Of a stretch of 42,656 bases of DNA, positions 9,159 through 18,040 are shown in pieces. The stretch spans positions 1 through 42,656 of the forward strand of contig BLLW01000029.1 in the NCBI GenBank assembly GCA_011959285.1. The letters are read 5' to 3'. The notes under the pieces are model-generated. The model searched no databases, was not told the DNA's origin, and saw only the letters and a list, made by a program, of their open reading frames with translations. The DNA comes from Lachnospiraceae bacterium. Lineage in GTDB: Bacteria > Bacillota > Clostridia > Lachnospirales > Lachnospiraceae. The translations under genes and the position numbers were made by a program. Numbering within the stretch: the first letter of the stretch is position 1; each line of letters begins with the position of its first letter.

Positions 9159-10838
9159 ATGGGGAAGGATAAGGGAAGGGTGAAGACGAAGCGGGGGTTA
9201 CTTTGTGCGGCAATTGTTGTTTTATTATTCTGCGTAAATTTAATAAGTGTTCATGCCAAGCAGGAGGAAAGTAAAGGGCGGGTTCTTTTCATCAGCTCTT
9301 ATTCTTATGGTAGGACCAACACTCAGGCACAGATAGAAGGCATGAGCGCTAAGATGGGAAAGAATATTGTGCTGGATTATGAGTTCATGGATACGAAGAG
9401 AGTGGATGATGCGGTTTCCAGACAGCAGTTTTATGAGAGCATTTCCTATCGGCTGTCAAAATCAGAGCCATATGATGTGATTATTCTTGGGGATGATGCG
9501 GCATTTTTATTTGCCATGGAATACAGAGAAGTATTATTTGACGGGATTCCGCTGGTTTATCAGGGAGTGAATGATAAAGATATAACGGCTGAGTTTTTGG
9601 AAGAACCGACGATTACAGGAATTGCAGAGGAACTTTCTGTTAAGGAGAATATTGCGTTTGGTCTAACCCTTTATCCATCGGCACGAAAAGTTATTGCCAT
9701 TTTAGATAACAGTATTACAGGACAGGCAGAGAGGAAGTCTTTTTATAATTGCGCAGAACTTTATCCGGAATTGGAATTTGAAGAAATCAATGCATCGTCG
9801 CTTACCACTAATGAACTGCGCAGAGAAATTCGTAAGTTGGGAGAAGATACGCTTCTTCTTTATATTGTGATGACAGAGGATGCCAGCGGTAGGAGATACA
9901 GCGATGAGGAGGCATCTCAGATAATCGTCAATCATGCAAGGATTCCAACCCTGTGTATGTTGGAGGACAGAGTGGGAAATGGATTTCTTGGCGGAAATGT
10001 GGTTTCAATGTATCGATCCGGAGAAATTGCGGCAGGGATTGCTACTGACATCATTTATGGTTATCAAAACAATGAAATCGGAACCATCATAGACAGTCCC
10101 AATGTGTATTGTATAGACGAACTTGCCATGAAGCGGTTTGAACTACCTTTGACGCTGATTCCGGAAGGGGCAGTAGTGATTAATCATCAGCCTTCATTTT
10201 GGGAGAGAAATAAGGAGGTTTTGATTCCAGGCAGTATGCTGGTAGTAGTATTACTTATTGCTATTTTCTGGGTTGTGGTTGATAACTATAGGCGCAGAAA
10301 GTTGATGGAAGAACTGGAAGAAGCACGGAACATTATGGAGTCTGCTTCACAGCATGATTTTCTGACCGGATTATCGAACAGAAGCAAGTTTATGAGGGAT
10401 TTGAAGGATTATGTGGCGGCGGGTACACCCTGTACGATTATGATGCTGGATATCGATTATTTTAAGAGTATCAATGATACCTACGGTCATTCGGCAGGTG
10501 ATGAAGCGCTGAAGCAGCTGGCAGACAGGTTGAAGGAAATGCAGACACCGATACTGACCCCTTACCGCTTTGCAGGGGACGAGTTCATTATTCTTTTAAA
10601 GAGCGCCCAGAAAAAAATTGTAGATAAAGAGGTGTTCAAATGCAGCCAGCTTTTTAGGGATCCTTTCATTTTGGCAGGAGAGAAAAAGCAGATTGGAGGC
10701 AGCATTGGAATCGCCGCTTATCCTGCTGATGCATTGGAAGTTGAACAATTGATTAATTGTGCGGATGATGCCATGTATCAGGTGAAGAAAAGCGGCAGAA
10801 ACCATTATGCATTTTATCATGGTCAAATCGGAAGCTGA
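9159..10838 (+). CDS. Membrane-anchored diguanylate cyclase with substrate-binding-like sensor
   Basis: A 559-residue protein. An N-terminal hydrophobic segment (about 13-33) precedes an extracytoplasmic region of ~320 residues resembling the ABC_sub_bind type of periplasmic binding fold, then a membrane helix near 363-384 and a GGDEF domain from about residue 398. The GGDEF domain has DFLTGLSNR, the metal/GTP-binding DIDYFKSINDTYGH and the active-site loop AGDEF at 472-476 in place of GGDEF. Ala in the first position is compatible with activity in other cyclases. I see no RxxD inhibitory site just upstream. It is likely to make cyclic di-GMP in response to an external small molecule. The ribosome binding site (GAAAGTG) is weak. 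Confidence 0.88.
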   Translation: MGKDKGRVKTKRGLLCAAIVVLLFCVNLISVHAKQEESKGRVLFISSYSYGRTNTQAQIEGMSAKMGKNIVLDYEFMDTKRVDDAVSRQQFYESISYRLSKSEPYDVIILGDDAAFLFAMEYREVLFDGIPLVYQGVNDKDITAEFLEEPTITGIAEELSVKENIAFGLTLYPSARKVIAILDNSITGQAERKSFYNCAELYPELEFEEINASSLTTNELRREIRKLGEDTLLLYIVMTEDASGRRYSDEEASQIIVNHARIPTLCMLEDRVGNGFLGGNVVSMYRSGEIAAGIATDIIYGYQNNEIGTIIDSPNVYCIDELAMKRFELPLTLIPEGAVVINHQPSFWERNKEVLIPGSMLVVVLLIAIFWVVVDNYRRRKLMEELEEARNIMESASQHDFLTGLSNRSKFMRDLKDYVAAGTPCTIMMLDIDYFKSINDTYGHSAGDEALKQLADRLKEMQTPILTPYRFAGDEFIILLKSAQKKIVDKEVFKCSQLFRDPFILAGEKKQIGGSIGIAAYPADALEVEQLINCADDAMYQVKKSGRNHYAFYHGQIGS

Positions 10839-11698
10839 AATTGGGACAGAACTTCTCTTGCAACATAGAGGGTTCTGTCTTTTTTTACGGATAAAGTCCA
10901 TTTTACCAAAGTGATGATTCCCCGTTCAATTTCCATACAGGTGATGCAGCGCGGGTGCACACAGCTGCCGGTGTTCATGTAGTAGGGAGCTGCTGGGTCA
11001 AGACGAGGTCTATGGGTGTGACCAGTCATTAGAGTTCTTTGGGTGCGCTGGGCATAGTCCCCCAGCCGCTGTTCAATTCTGTCCTTGTGAGTATAGTTTT
11101 TTGCCGCGCTGGTTGGGTCGAGCACACCGAAGTGCTCCAGGGTCCGCCATACGTACCTGACAAGGAAGCGATTGAATTTCCACAAGGTGGAATTGAAAAA
11201 GTCAGCCTGATGACCATGTGTCAGGTATAATTGACAATCATAACATGCGCTTTTTAATATAATTCCTTCGTAAAAAGACAGTTTTGGAAATAAAGACTGG
11301 CTGCATTGGGTGTCCGTACAAAAAAAGGAAGAGCAGACTGAACTGCTATATCCGCGCTTTTTCTTTTCCATATCATGATTTCCGTAGACCATATAGAGCC
11401 TGTTCTGACGGTAGAATAGGGAGAGGAGCCAGAACACATTGTTGTGTATTTCGATGATCTGGCTCATCTTCCTGTTTTCCCACAGTTCATCCCCGTCTCC
11501 AAGTTCAATATAAGTGAAACCATGTTCGTAGTAATGAGTGAGTGCGGTAAAATATAGGTTTTCATTTTTTAAAAAATTGTCGTTGGAGTCGCCTTTGCCT
11601 CTGTGACAGTCGCTGATAATTGCATAACGACTGTATTTATTTAAGGGTAATTCTGGTGCGTTCTCAAAGACACGGGAAAGACGGGAAAAATAGCTCAT
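10823..11698 (-). CDS. Calcineurin-like metallophosphoesterase
   Basis: A 291-residue cytoplasmic phosphoesterase of the LpxH-like branch of calcineurin phosphoesterases. The two-metal motifs are all visible: D30xH32 in ISDCHRG, GDGDELW, GNHD, LTHGHQ and GHTHRPR. The organism type is Gram-positive, so lipid A processing is unlikely and the substrate is unknown. Its last 16 bases overlap the end of the convergent diguanylate cyclase gene, and the cyclase's terminator lies inside this gene's 3' coding end. It lies 18 bases downstream of the DUF4474 gene on the same strand, suggesting an operon. Confidence 0.87.
   Translation of the reverse strand: MSYFSRLSRVFENAPELPLNKYSRYAIISDCHRGKGDSNDNFLKNENLYFTALTHYYEHGFTYIELGDGDELWENRKMSQIIEIHNNVFWLLSLFYRQNRLYMVYGNHDMEKKKRGYSSSVCSSFFCTDTQCSQSLFPKLSFYEGIILKSACYDCQLYLTHGHQADFFNSTLWKFNRFLVRYVWRTLEHFGVLDPTSAAKNYTHKDRIEQRLGDYAQRTQRTLMTGHTHRPRLDPAAPYYMNTGSCVHPRCITCMEIERGIITLVKWTLSVKKDRTLYVAREVLSQFQLPI
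10845..10886 (+). terminator. Intrinsic terminator of the diguanylate cyclase, inside the convergent gene
   Basis: GACAGAAC (10845-10852) pairs with GTTCTGTC (10872-10879). An inner CTCT/AGAG pairing extends the stem, and seven T follow at 10880-10886. It begins six bases after the cyclase stop and lies within the last ~65 bases of the minus-strand phosphoesterase gene, so the same bases also encode protein. Confidence 0.85.
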
Positions 11699-11716
11699 GG
11701 GAAAAGTCCTTTCGGT

Positions 11717-12607
11717 TTATTTTATTTTGTGCTTGCAATACCTGCGCGGTTTGAGCATCTTGCGGAATGCAAATGGCAGGAGATAGTATAAATACAAAAG
11801 TTTATCCACTGTGGAACAAAAATAACGTGTGATACATAAATAAATGCGGCAGAAAAGGCGGTTGGCAAATTGTGCCCAGGCGCGGATCAGGCGTTTAAAG
11901 CAACTATAATGCCGATTCTGGGGACCGCCATACTGGATGCGGATTTCATTGCCGCATGAGCGTATACATTCTTCGGGCAAATCTGTTTGACGCAGACTAT
12001 TTAAGAAACTGTGCAGCATATCGCAATCGGGAAAGAGAATAGAAGTATTCAAGTATAATTGTGAGGGCTTTGAGAATTGCCCCATACAAAAAGCGGTAAG
12101 CCACCAAGTTCTCTTAGAAACTGCTGCGAGTGTTGTTTTTTCTTTTGCAAGACAGAAAGACAGAGGCAGCATGTCGCAGTCAGACACAGAATGAAAATGG
12201 GCATAGGGGAACTCTTTTTCGGCAAGCAGGTCGTCGGCATAGTAGACGCCGATTTCTGCCCCTGTATTGATTCCATACTGTCCTTTCCAAAATTCAATCA
12301 GCCAAGTACGGTTCTGATAAGGAAAATAAACCGGAAGGTAATCAAACACCATGTTAAAAAAAGGCGCCGAACGGTCAAACAGTTCCATGTAGCCGGCTTC
12401 CCTCTGCCAAGCGTCGTTTCTGGATGAAATAATGTCCTGAGACTGGTCATAACAGTAGCCAAAAGGCTTTATGAGAGAGTTCAACAGTTCACATTTTTCT
12501 ATAGGGGTCATAGAACAGATCTTTTTTATTGCCCAGCGTTTACGGCATGTGCCGAGGACTAAAATAAGAAGAATTGCAAAAATTACTATAATGATAGAAA
12601 AGTACAT
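11717..12607 (-). CDS. DUF4474 domain-containing membrane protein
   Basis: A ~296-residue protein with one N-terminal membrane helix (within the first ~25 residues) and a cytoplasmic or surface domain that I recognise as DUF4474: KCELLNSLIKPFGYCYD, the DAWQREAGY block, PVYFPYQNRTWLIEFWKGQYGINTG split over two stretches, and a WWLTAF block. A basic, Cys- and aromatic-rich C-terminus follows. The frame opens with a GTG at 12655, but that start has no ribosome binding site; the ATG at 12607, preceded by TAGGA, is more likely. The family is common in Lachnospiraceae and its function is unknown. The gene is divergent from the TPR-DUF4037 gene and upstream of the phosphoesterase. Confidence 0.7.
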   Translation of the reverse strand: MYFSIIIVIFAILLILVLGTCRKRWAIKKICSMTPIEKCELLNSLIKPFGYCYDQSQDIISSRNDAWQREAGYMELFDRSAPFFNMVFDYLPVYFPYQNRTWLIEFWKGQYGINTGAEIGVYYADDLLAEKEFPYAHFHSVSDCDMLPLSFCLAKEKTTLAAVSKRTWWLTAFCMGQFSKPSQLYLNTSILFPDCDMLHSFLNSLRQTDLPEECIRSCGNEIRIQYGGPQNRHYSCFKRLIRAWAQFANRLFCRIYLCITRYFCSTVDKLLYLYYLLPFAFRKMLKPRRYCKHKIK

Positions 12608-12667
12608 AAAATAATTCCTAAAGTATATTCTTGCTATATAATATGTAAACTGCACTATCCGGTGCGC

Positions 12668-12695
12668 TTGAAAAATGAAATGAATGCAGTATAAT
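12668..12695 (+). promoter_or_regulatory. Sigma-A-type promoter of the TPR-DUF4037 gene
   Basis: TTGAAA (12668-12673), a 16-base spacer and a perfect TATAAT (12690-12695), about 60 bases before the ATG at 12755. Confidence 0.6.
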
Positions 12696-12754
12696 GATTA
12701 GTAAAAGAGGAAGAAGATTAGAGTAGATTTTAACTGGAATGGAGGCTGGATGTT

Positions 12755-15088
12755 ATGAACATTGAACAGGTTTTGATGCAGCTGGATGAATTGTTTGCGC
12801 AGCACAAGGTAGATCAGGTGGAATCTTTTTTAATTCACAGGATAGACGAGGCAGCGGCAGAAGGGGATACAGGTTCGCTAATTACGCTGTTAAATGAAAT
12901 GATTGGACACTATCGGGAAACAGGGGAGTTTGAAAAATCAATATCCTGCTGCAGGCAGGTGCTGATTCTGACGGAGGAAGTTGGGTTGAAGGGCAGTGTT
13001 GCCTATGCGACAACGCTTTTAAACGTGGCGAATGCTTGCAGGGCGGCGGGGCTTCTAAAAGAATCTATGGTGTATTATCAGGAGGTGAAGGGCATATATG
13101 TAGAAAAACTTTCGCCCAAAGATTTCCGCTATGCCAGTCTGTATAACAATATGAGTCTTTTGTTTCAGGAGATGGGCGATTATGAGAGTGCATGCGACTG
13201 CTTGGAACGAGCTCTCGGCATTGCTTCTATGTATAGTGAGGCGAGAATTGAAACGGCGGTGACCTATACCAATCTTGCCGCATCACAGCTAAAGTTAGGA
13301 AGGTTCGATGAGGCGATTGAAAATCTTAAAAAGGCATTTGCTATTTTTGAGATGGATGAGGACAGGGATTATCATTATAGCGGCGCCCTTTCGGCAATGG
13401 GGGAAGCTCAGTATCTGGCGGGCAATTTAGAGGAATCCGCCCGCTATTATAAATTGGCGCTCCACGAGATTGAAAGAAATGTGGGTAGGAATAAAGCATA
13501 TGAAATCACACTTCAAAATTTAAGCGCGGTGACAGAAAAGATACAGGAACTTCCGGTGAAAAGCAGGCAGTTTACAAATGGGATGGAGCTGTGCATAGCT
13601 TTTTACGAGGAATACGGCATACCCATGATAAGGAAAAAGTTTCCTGCGTACGAGCAGATGATAGCAGTAGGTCTTGTGGGGGAAGGTTCAGAGTGCTTTG
13701 GATTTGACGATCAGGTATCAAGGGATCATGATTTTGGACCGGGCTTCTGCATGTGGCTGACAGACCCGGTATATGATGAAATCGGCGAGGAATTGCAGAA
13801 AGCGTATGAAGAACTTCCTGCCACCTATATGGGAATTACCCGGTTCACCACATTGAAAGCACAAAAGAGAGTGGGTGTTTTTAGAATAGGGGATTTTTAT
13901 GAAAGCCTGATTGGACTTAGGGATGTGCCAACCACACAGAATCAATGGCTGTTTTTGGACGATTACAGGCTTGCCACAGCGGTAAATGGCAGGGTGTTCA
14001 GGGATGACTTAGGTGAGTTCTCCAGAATCAGAAGAGGGATCAAGGAGTACTATCCCGAGGACGTAAGAATCAAGAAAATTGCCCGAGAAGCGGCTTTGAT
14101 GGCGCAGTCAGGGCAGTATAATTATTCCAGAATGTTCGGCAGGGGAGAAAAAGTTACGGCAGCCATTGCCCTTTCAGAATTTATGAAGCATACTATGGCG
14201 ATGGTCTATCTTTTGAACCGAGTCTATGCCCCTTTTTACAAATGGATGCATAAGGGAATGGAACGCCTAAGGGTACTTCCAGAAATCAGAGATATTCTGA
14301 ATGCACTGGTGGATTTTCCGGCAGGAGATGAGAGAATCCCTCAGACCATAGAAATCATTGTGGCGTTGATCATTGCAGAAATGAAGAAGCAGGGGTTGAC
14401 TAGTGGGGAAGACAATTATCTGGATAACCACACGGACAAAATATTAAAAAGCATACCGGAAAAAGAACAGAAGGATGATTCTTTTAAGGCAGCGCTGATT
14501 AATGAACTTGTCTCGCTGGAATGGGAGGCTTTTGACCAAGTTAAAAACGAAGGCGGAAGAGCAGAGTGCCAAGACGACTGGAATACCTTCTCTATCATGA
14601 GAAAGAGTCAGTATTACACATGGACGGAAGAAATGTTGAAGAGCTATATCAGGGATTTTCACAGGGCGAATGATATGGGCATCAACCTGATTACAGAAAA
14701 ATACGGACGGATGATGGAAAGCACGGCGCCTTTAAAATATCAGCAGATTAAAGATGCCTTTCCCTCAATCCCGGAAGCCAAAAAGGAGATTATAGAGGAA
14801 ATCATCAAAATACAGGTGGGCTGGATGGAGGACTTTGCTAGGAAATATCCCAAGGCGGCAGGAAATGCGCGGAGCATCCATACGGCGGAGGATACACCTT
14901 ATAATACGTCCTATGAAACGTATTTAAGAGGAGAAATATCCACCTATTCAGATGAGACTTTAGATTTATACGGAAGATTTATAGCACAGTTATGTATGGA
15001 AGAAAAGAATCTTGCCCAGCTGACAATGGCGAACACTGCCTTTTTATACGGGTATGCATCTTTGGATGAATTGGAGTCCAAATTGTAG
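12755..15088 (+). CDS. TPR protein fused to DUF4037 (nucleotidyltransferase-like) and DUF4125
   Basis: A 777-residue, apparently soluble protein with three parts. Residues ~1-265 are tetratricopeptide repeats, seen as repeated A-x-x-Y/L-x-N-x-A and G-x-Y/F-x-E/D-A helices. Residues ~275-480 match DUF4037, with GEGS at 309-312 and SRDHD at 322-326; the GS plus DxD pattern is the signature of nucleotidyltransferase-fold enzymes. Residues ~587-775 match DUF4125, with the EWEAFDQV start, the CQDDWNTFSIMRKSQYYTW block and SYETYLRGEISTYSDETL. The reaction and substrate are unknown. GGAGG precedes the ATG by about 11 bases. The gene is a single transcription unit ending in a long imperfect hairpin. 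Confidence 0.82.
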   Translation: MNIEQVLMQLDELFAQHKVDQVESFLIHRIDEAAAEGDTGSLITLLNEMIGHYRETGEFEKSISCCRQVLILTEEVGLKGSVAYATTLLNVANACRAAGLLKESMVYYQEVKGIYVEKLSPKDFRYASLYNNMSLLFQEMGDYESACDCLERALGIASMYSEARIETAVTYTNLAASQLKLGRFDEAIENLKKAFAIFEMDEDRDYHYSGALSAMGEAQYLAGNLEESARYYKLALHEIERNVGRNKAYEITLQNLSAVTEKIQELPVKSRQFTNGMELCIAFYEEYGIPMIRKKFPAYEQMIAVGLVGEGSECFGFDDQVSRDHDFGPGFCMWLTDPVYDEIGEELQKAYEELPATYMGITRFTTLKAQKRVGVFRIGDFYESLIGLRDVPTTQNQWLFLDDYRLATAVNGRVFRDDLGEFSRIRRGIKEYYPEDVRIKKIAREAALMAQSGQYNYSRMFGRGEKVTAAIALSEFMKHTMAMVYLLNRVYAPFYKWMHKGMERLRVLPEIRDILNALVDFPAGDERIPQTIEIIVALIIAEMKKQGLTSGEDNYLDNHTDKILKSIPEKEQKDDSFKAALINELVSLEWEAFDQVKNEGGRAECQDDWNTFSIMRKSQYYTWTEEMLKSYIRDFHRANDMGINLITEKYGRMMESTAPLKYQQIKDAFPSIPEAKKEIIEEIIKIQVGWMEDFARKYPKAAGNARSIHTAEDTPYNTSYETYLRGEISTYSDETLDLYGRFIAQLCMEEKNLAQLTMANTAFLYGYASLDELESKL

Positions 15089-15111
15089 TAAGGAAGCATA
15101 AATGTGATTAC

Positions 15112-15163
15112 CGGCATTCAGAAGGCGTACGGCAAATCTATGCGGTTTGCCTTCAGAGTGCCG
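15112..15163. terminator. Imperfect hairpin between convergent genes
   Basis: CGGCATTCAGAAGGC (15112-15126) pairs at 13 of 15 positions with GCCTTCAGAGTGCCG (15149-15163). A second, competing stem, GGCAAA with TTTGCC, lies inside it. It lies between the ends of the plus-strand TPR gene and the minus-strand amidase gene, where a two-way terminator is expected, but neither side has a good T-run. Confidence 0.5.
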
Positions 15164-15182
15164 ATTTATCATATGCTTTATC

Positions 15183-15707
15183 TTATAAGGACATGCTTAT
15201 ACCGTCGGCAACAGCCTGTGCAATTTCATAAAAGCGGCTGTCGAACAGAAGATTATCCCGCTCGGTGTTTATAAATCCGATTTCCACAAGGAGGGCGGGC
15301 ATCCGGGTCTTGTTAAGAATGATTAAGTTCTTGTGCTCTTGTATGCCGTGATTTACAAAGCCGGTGCGTTCTAATTGAAGATTGATGTTTTCTGCCATTT
15401 GCCGGGCTGGTCCGTACAGGTTATAGATTAGTGATTCAACACCTGTATACTGATTGTCATTAGGACTTGAATTTCGGTGTATGGAAACAAAATAATCAGC
15501 GTCGGCGGCATTTCCTTCGGCGGCTTTTGTTACGGGAGTTTCATAAACATCTTCTGTGCGCGTATAAACAACATTGATACCGGATTTTTGTAAAAGTTCT
15601 CCGATTGCTAGAGTAAGTCTTAGCGTATCGTCTTTTTCCATGCGATCAAGATAGGTGCCGCCGGGATCGTCGCCACCATGTCCGGCGTCTAACATAATTG
15701 TTGCCAT
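15183..15707 (-). CDS. N-acetylmuramoyl-L-alanine amidase (Amidase_3)
   Basis: A 174-residue zinc amidase that cleaves the bond between N-acetylmuramic acid and the stem peptide of peptidoglycan. The zinc ligands His10 (DAGHGG), Glu24 and His77 (SIHRN) and the catalytic Glu142 (VEIGF) are all present. It consists of the catalytic domain only: no signal peptide and no wall-binding domain are visible, so export must be by another route, or it acts in the mother cell during sporulation or on release at lysis. The start is preceded by AAGAGGT. It is monocistronic and divergent from a MATE gene. Confidence 0.93.
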   Translation of the reverse strand: MATIMLDAGHGGDDPGGTYLDRMEKDDTLRLTLAIGELLQKSGINVVYTRTEDVYETPVTKAAEGNAADADYFVSIHRNSSPNDNQYTGVESLIYNLYGPARQMAENINLQLERTGFVNHGIQEHKNLIILNKTRMPALLVEIGFINTERDNLLFDSRFYEIAQAVADGISMSL

Positions 15708-15821
15708 AGAAACCTCTTAAGATGATTGCTCTTTATATAGTATGAAAAAGAAAGAAACAGGTTCCAGTAGGGTTTTGAACTTGAAATAAGAAAGTGTATA
15801 TGCAGATGAATGGAGGAAAAG

Positions 15822-17183
15822 ATGGAAAAGAAAGTGAGTAAGTCCTATGAAATCGATATGTGCAATGGACCGCTGCTTGGAAAGATCATGCTTTTTACGT
15901 TGCCACTGATGTTATCCGGTATCCTGCAGCTTTTGTTTAATGCTGCCGATGTGATTGTGGTGGGAAGATTTGCAGGGAATGAGGCGCTTGCTGCAGTTGG
16001 TTCAACGGGTTCTCTCACCAATCTGCTTGTTAATCTTTTTATTGGATTATCAGTGGGGGCAAATGTACTTGTGGCAAGGTATTATGGAGCGAAGCAGGAT
16101 GATGAGGTGAGCCAGACGGTACATACCTCCATTTTAGTGAGCGCCGCAGGGGGGATTGTGCTTGCAATCATTGGCATTGTGACAGCAAGACCGCTCTTAT
16201 TTTTGATGGACACACCGGAAAATGTGATTCAGCACTCGGTGCTGTATATGCGCATTTACTTCCTTGGAATGCCTGTAATGCTGCTATTTAATTTTGGAAG
16301 TGCAATTTTAAGAGCAGTAGGAGATACGAGGCGTCCTTTGGTCTATTTAATCATAGCAGGTGTTATAAATGTTGCATTGAATCTTTGCTTTGTCATCCTA
16401 TTTCATATGGGTGTTGCTGGAGTGGCACTTGCCACAGTGATTGCACAGTGTGTGTCTACTGCGCTGATTATCAGATGCCTGATGCAGAGCGAAAGCAGCT
16501 TTAAAGTCTGCTTTGATAAATTACGCATGAATTGGGAGAAGTTCGGAAAGATTGCGGCAATAGGTCTGCCGGCGGGGATACAGGGGTCGTTGTTTTCTAT
16601 CTCCAATGTGCTGATACAATCGTCCGTCAACTCGTTTGGAGCTATTGCCATGGCAGGGAATACAGCGGGAAGTAATATAGAAGGATTTGTTTACACGGCG
16701 ATGAACTCAGTCCATCAAACGGCAGTCAGCTTTACGGGACAGAACCTGGGGGGCAGGCGTTATGACAGAATCAATAAAATATTGATAGAATGCCTGTTGT
16801 TTGTGACAGCAATCGGTCTTGTGATGGGGAACGGTGCAGTGATTCTTGGACGGCAGATTCTTGGTTTTTATTCTCCGGATCCCCAAGTTATTGCCTATGG
16901 CATGCAGAGAATGCAAATTATATGTGCTTTTTATTGTCTCTGCGGCGTCATGGATGTTCTCGTAGGCTGCATTAGAGGGCTCGGATATGCGGTGATGCCT
17001 ATGATCGTATCTTTGCTGGGAGCCTGCGCATTCAGGGTGGTATGGATCTATACCGTCTTTCAATGGGACAGGAGCCTGCGCACCTTGTATATATCCTATC
17101 CGGTATCATGGACGCTCACAGCTCTTGCCCATCTGATCTGTTTTATCGTTGTGCGAAGCAAATTAAAGGAAAAGAAGGAATAA
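15822..17183 (+). CDS. MATE family efflux transporter
   Basis: A 453-residue MATE-type exporter with about twelve membrane helices. It shows TLPLMLSGILQLLFNAADVIVVGRFAG near the N-terminus and the second-half repeat GLPAGIQGSLFSISNVLIQSSVNSFG (each is quoted only as a position marker in two parts, 20-45 and ~250-275). The frame can be opened at 15810, but a GGAGG lies on top of that ATG, so the real start is the ATG at 15822. A weak promoter-like pair, TTGAAC (15775) and TATATG (15797), lies upstream. Four bases separate it from the next gene, so the two form an operon. The substrate is unknown. Confidence 0.9.
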   Translation: MEKKVSKSYEIDMCNGPLLGKIMLFTLPLMLSGILQLLFNAADVIVVGRFAGNEALAAVGSTGSLTNLLVNLFIGLSVGANVLVARYYGAKQDDEVSQTVHTSILVSAAGGIVLAIIGIVTARPLLFLMDTPENVIQHSVLYMRIYFLGMPVMLLFNFGSAILRAVGDTRRPLVYLIIAGVINVALNLCFVILFHMGVAGVALATVIAQCVSTALIIRCLMQSESSFKVCFDKLRMNWEKFGKIAAIGLPAGIQGSLFSISNVLIQSSVNSFGAIAMAGNTAGSNIEGFVYTAMNSVHQTAVSFTGQNLGGRRYDRINKILIECLLFVTAIGLVMGNGAVILGRQILGFYSPDPQVIAYGMQRMQIICAFYCLCGVMDVLVGCIRGLGYAVMPMIVSLLGACAFRVVWIYTVFQWDRSLRTLYISYPVSWTLTALAHLICFIVVRSKLKEKKE

Positions 17184-17187
17184 ATAC

Positions 17188-17862
17188 ATGAATAAGAAGA
17201 AATATGAGGCAGTTATATTTGATTTGGACGGGACCTTGCTAAACACCTTGGACGATTTAATGGACAGTGTAAACTTCGGGCTGGAAAAATATCACATGCC
17301 CACAAGAACGTTTGAGGAAATCAGAAGGTTCGTAGGAAATGGAGTGCAAAGACTGGTAGAGCGCGCCGTACCGGAGGGAACCGATGCCGACATGCAGAAC
17401 AAAGTACTTGAAGCTTTTAAGGAGCATTACAGAGAACACTGCAATGATAAGACAAATCTCTACCCTGGAATCCCTCAGCTTTTGAGAGAACTGAAAGCCC
17501 GGGGATTTGCAATGGCGATCGTATCCAATAAACTGCAGGAAGGGGTAGACGCATTATATAGCCAATATTTTAAGGCATATCTGCAGACCGCCATTGGTGC
17601 GAGAGACGGCATTCACCAAAAACCAGCTCCTGATTCCGTTCTGAAAGCCCTAAAAGATCTGCATATTTCCAAAGAAAATGCCGTCTATATAGGCGATTCA
17701 GAAGTAGACATCGCCACAGCCCGAAATGCGCAAATGGACTGCATCACCGTGACATGGGGATTCCGCACTCGGCGGGAACAAGAAGCCGCCGGCGCAGTTA
17801 CATTTGCCGACTGTCCAGAAGAAATCATTCCATTACTGTATGATACTATAAGAAAAAATTGA
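17188..17862 (+). CDS. HAD-superfamily phosphatase, phosphoglycolate phosphatase-like
   Basis: A 224-residue HAD hydrolase of subfamily IA. All four motifs are present: DLDGT with nucleophile Asp12 and acid/base Asp14, the VSNK threonine/serine motif, the lysine in HQKPAPDS, and GDSEVDIATARNA for Mg2+ binding. An alpha-helical cap lies between motifs I and II. Family members remove phosphate from 2-phosphoglycolate or pyrophosphate-like small molecules; the actual substrate is not predictable. It follows the MATE gene by four bases. Confidence 0.88.
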   Translation: MNKKKYEAVIFDLDGTLLNTLDDLMDSVNFGLEKYHMPTRTFEEIRRFVGNGVQRLVERAVPEGTDADMQNKVLEAFKEHYREHCNDKTNLYPGIPQLLRELKARGFAMAIVSNKLQEGVDALYSQYFKAYLQTAIGARDGIHQKPAPDSVLKALKDLHISKENAVYIGDSEVDIATARNAQMDCITVTWGFRTRREQEAAGAVTFADCPEEIIPLLYDTIRKN

Positions 17863-18040
17863 ATTATAATTTAATTATTTCTTTATTGCTTGAATCGGCT
17901 CATTATCTTCCTTTATTCTTCGTAACTGTTAGGGGGATGACTGAGCTGATTTTATATCGAATGTTATATTTTGTGTTACAGACCGCGGCGAAGCTGGAAC
18001 ATAAATCCTGTTTGAGCAATCAGTGGTAATCAATAGAATT
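17863..18040. other. Intergenic region with no recognisable feature
   Basis: This stretch after the HAD gene is AT-rich at first and then mixed. I see no open reading frame, no strong hairpin with T-run, and no RNA gene. The regulatory part of the 320-base gap begins at about 18041 and is listed separately. Confidence 0.5.

Noticed and set aside
17863-18040. RNA gene or terminator after the HAD phosphatase
   Set aside because: AT-rich repeats form only weak stems, with no GC-rich hairpin plus T-run and no tRNA-like cloverleaf.
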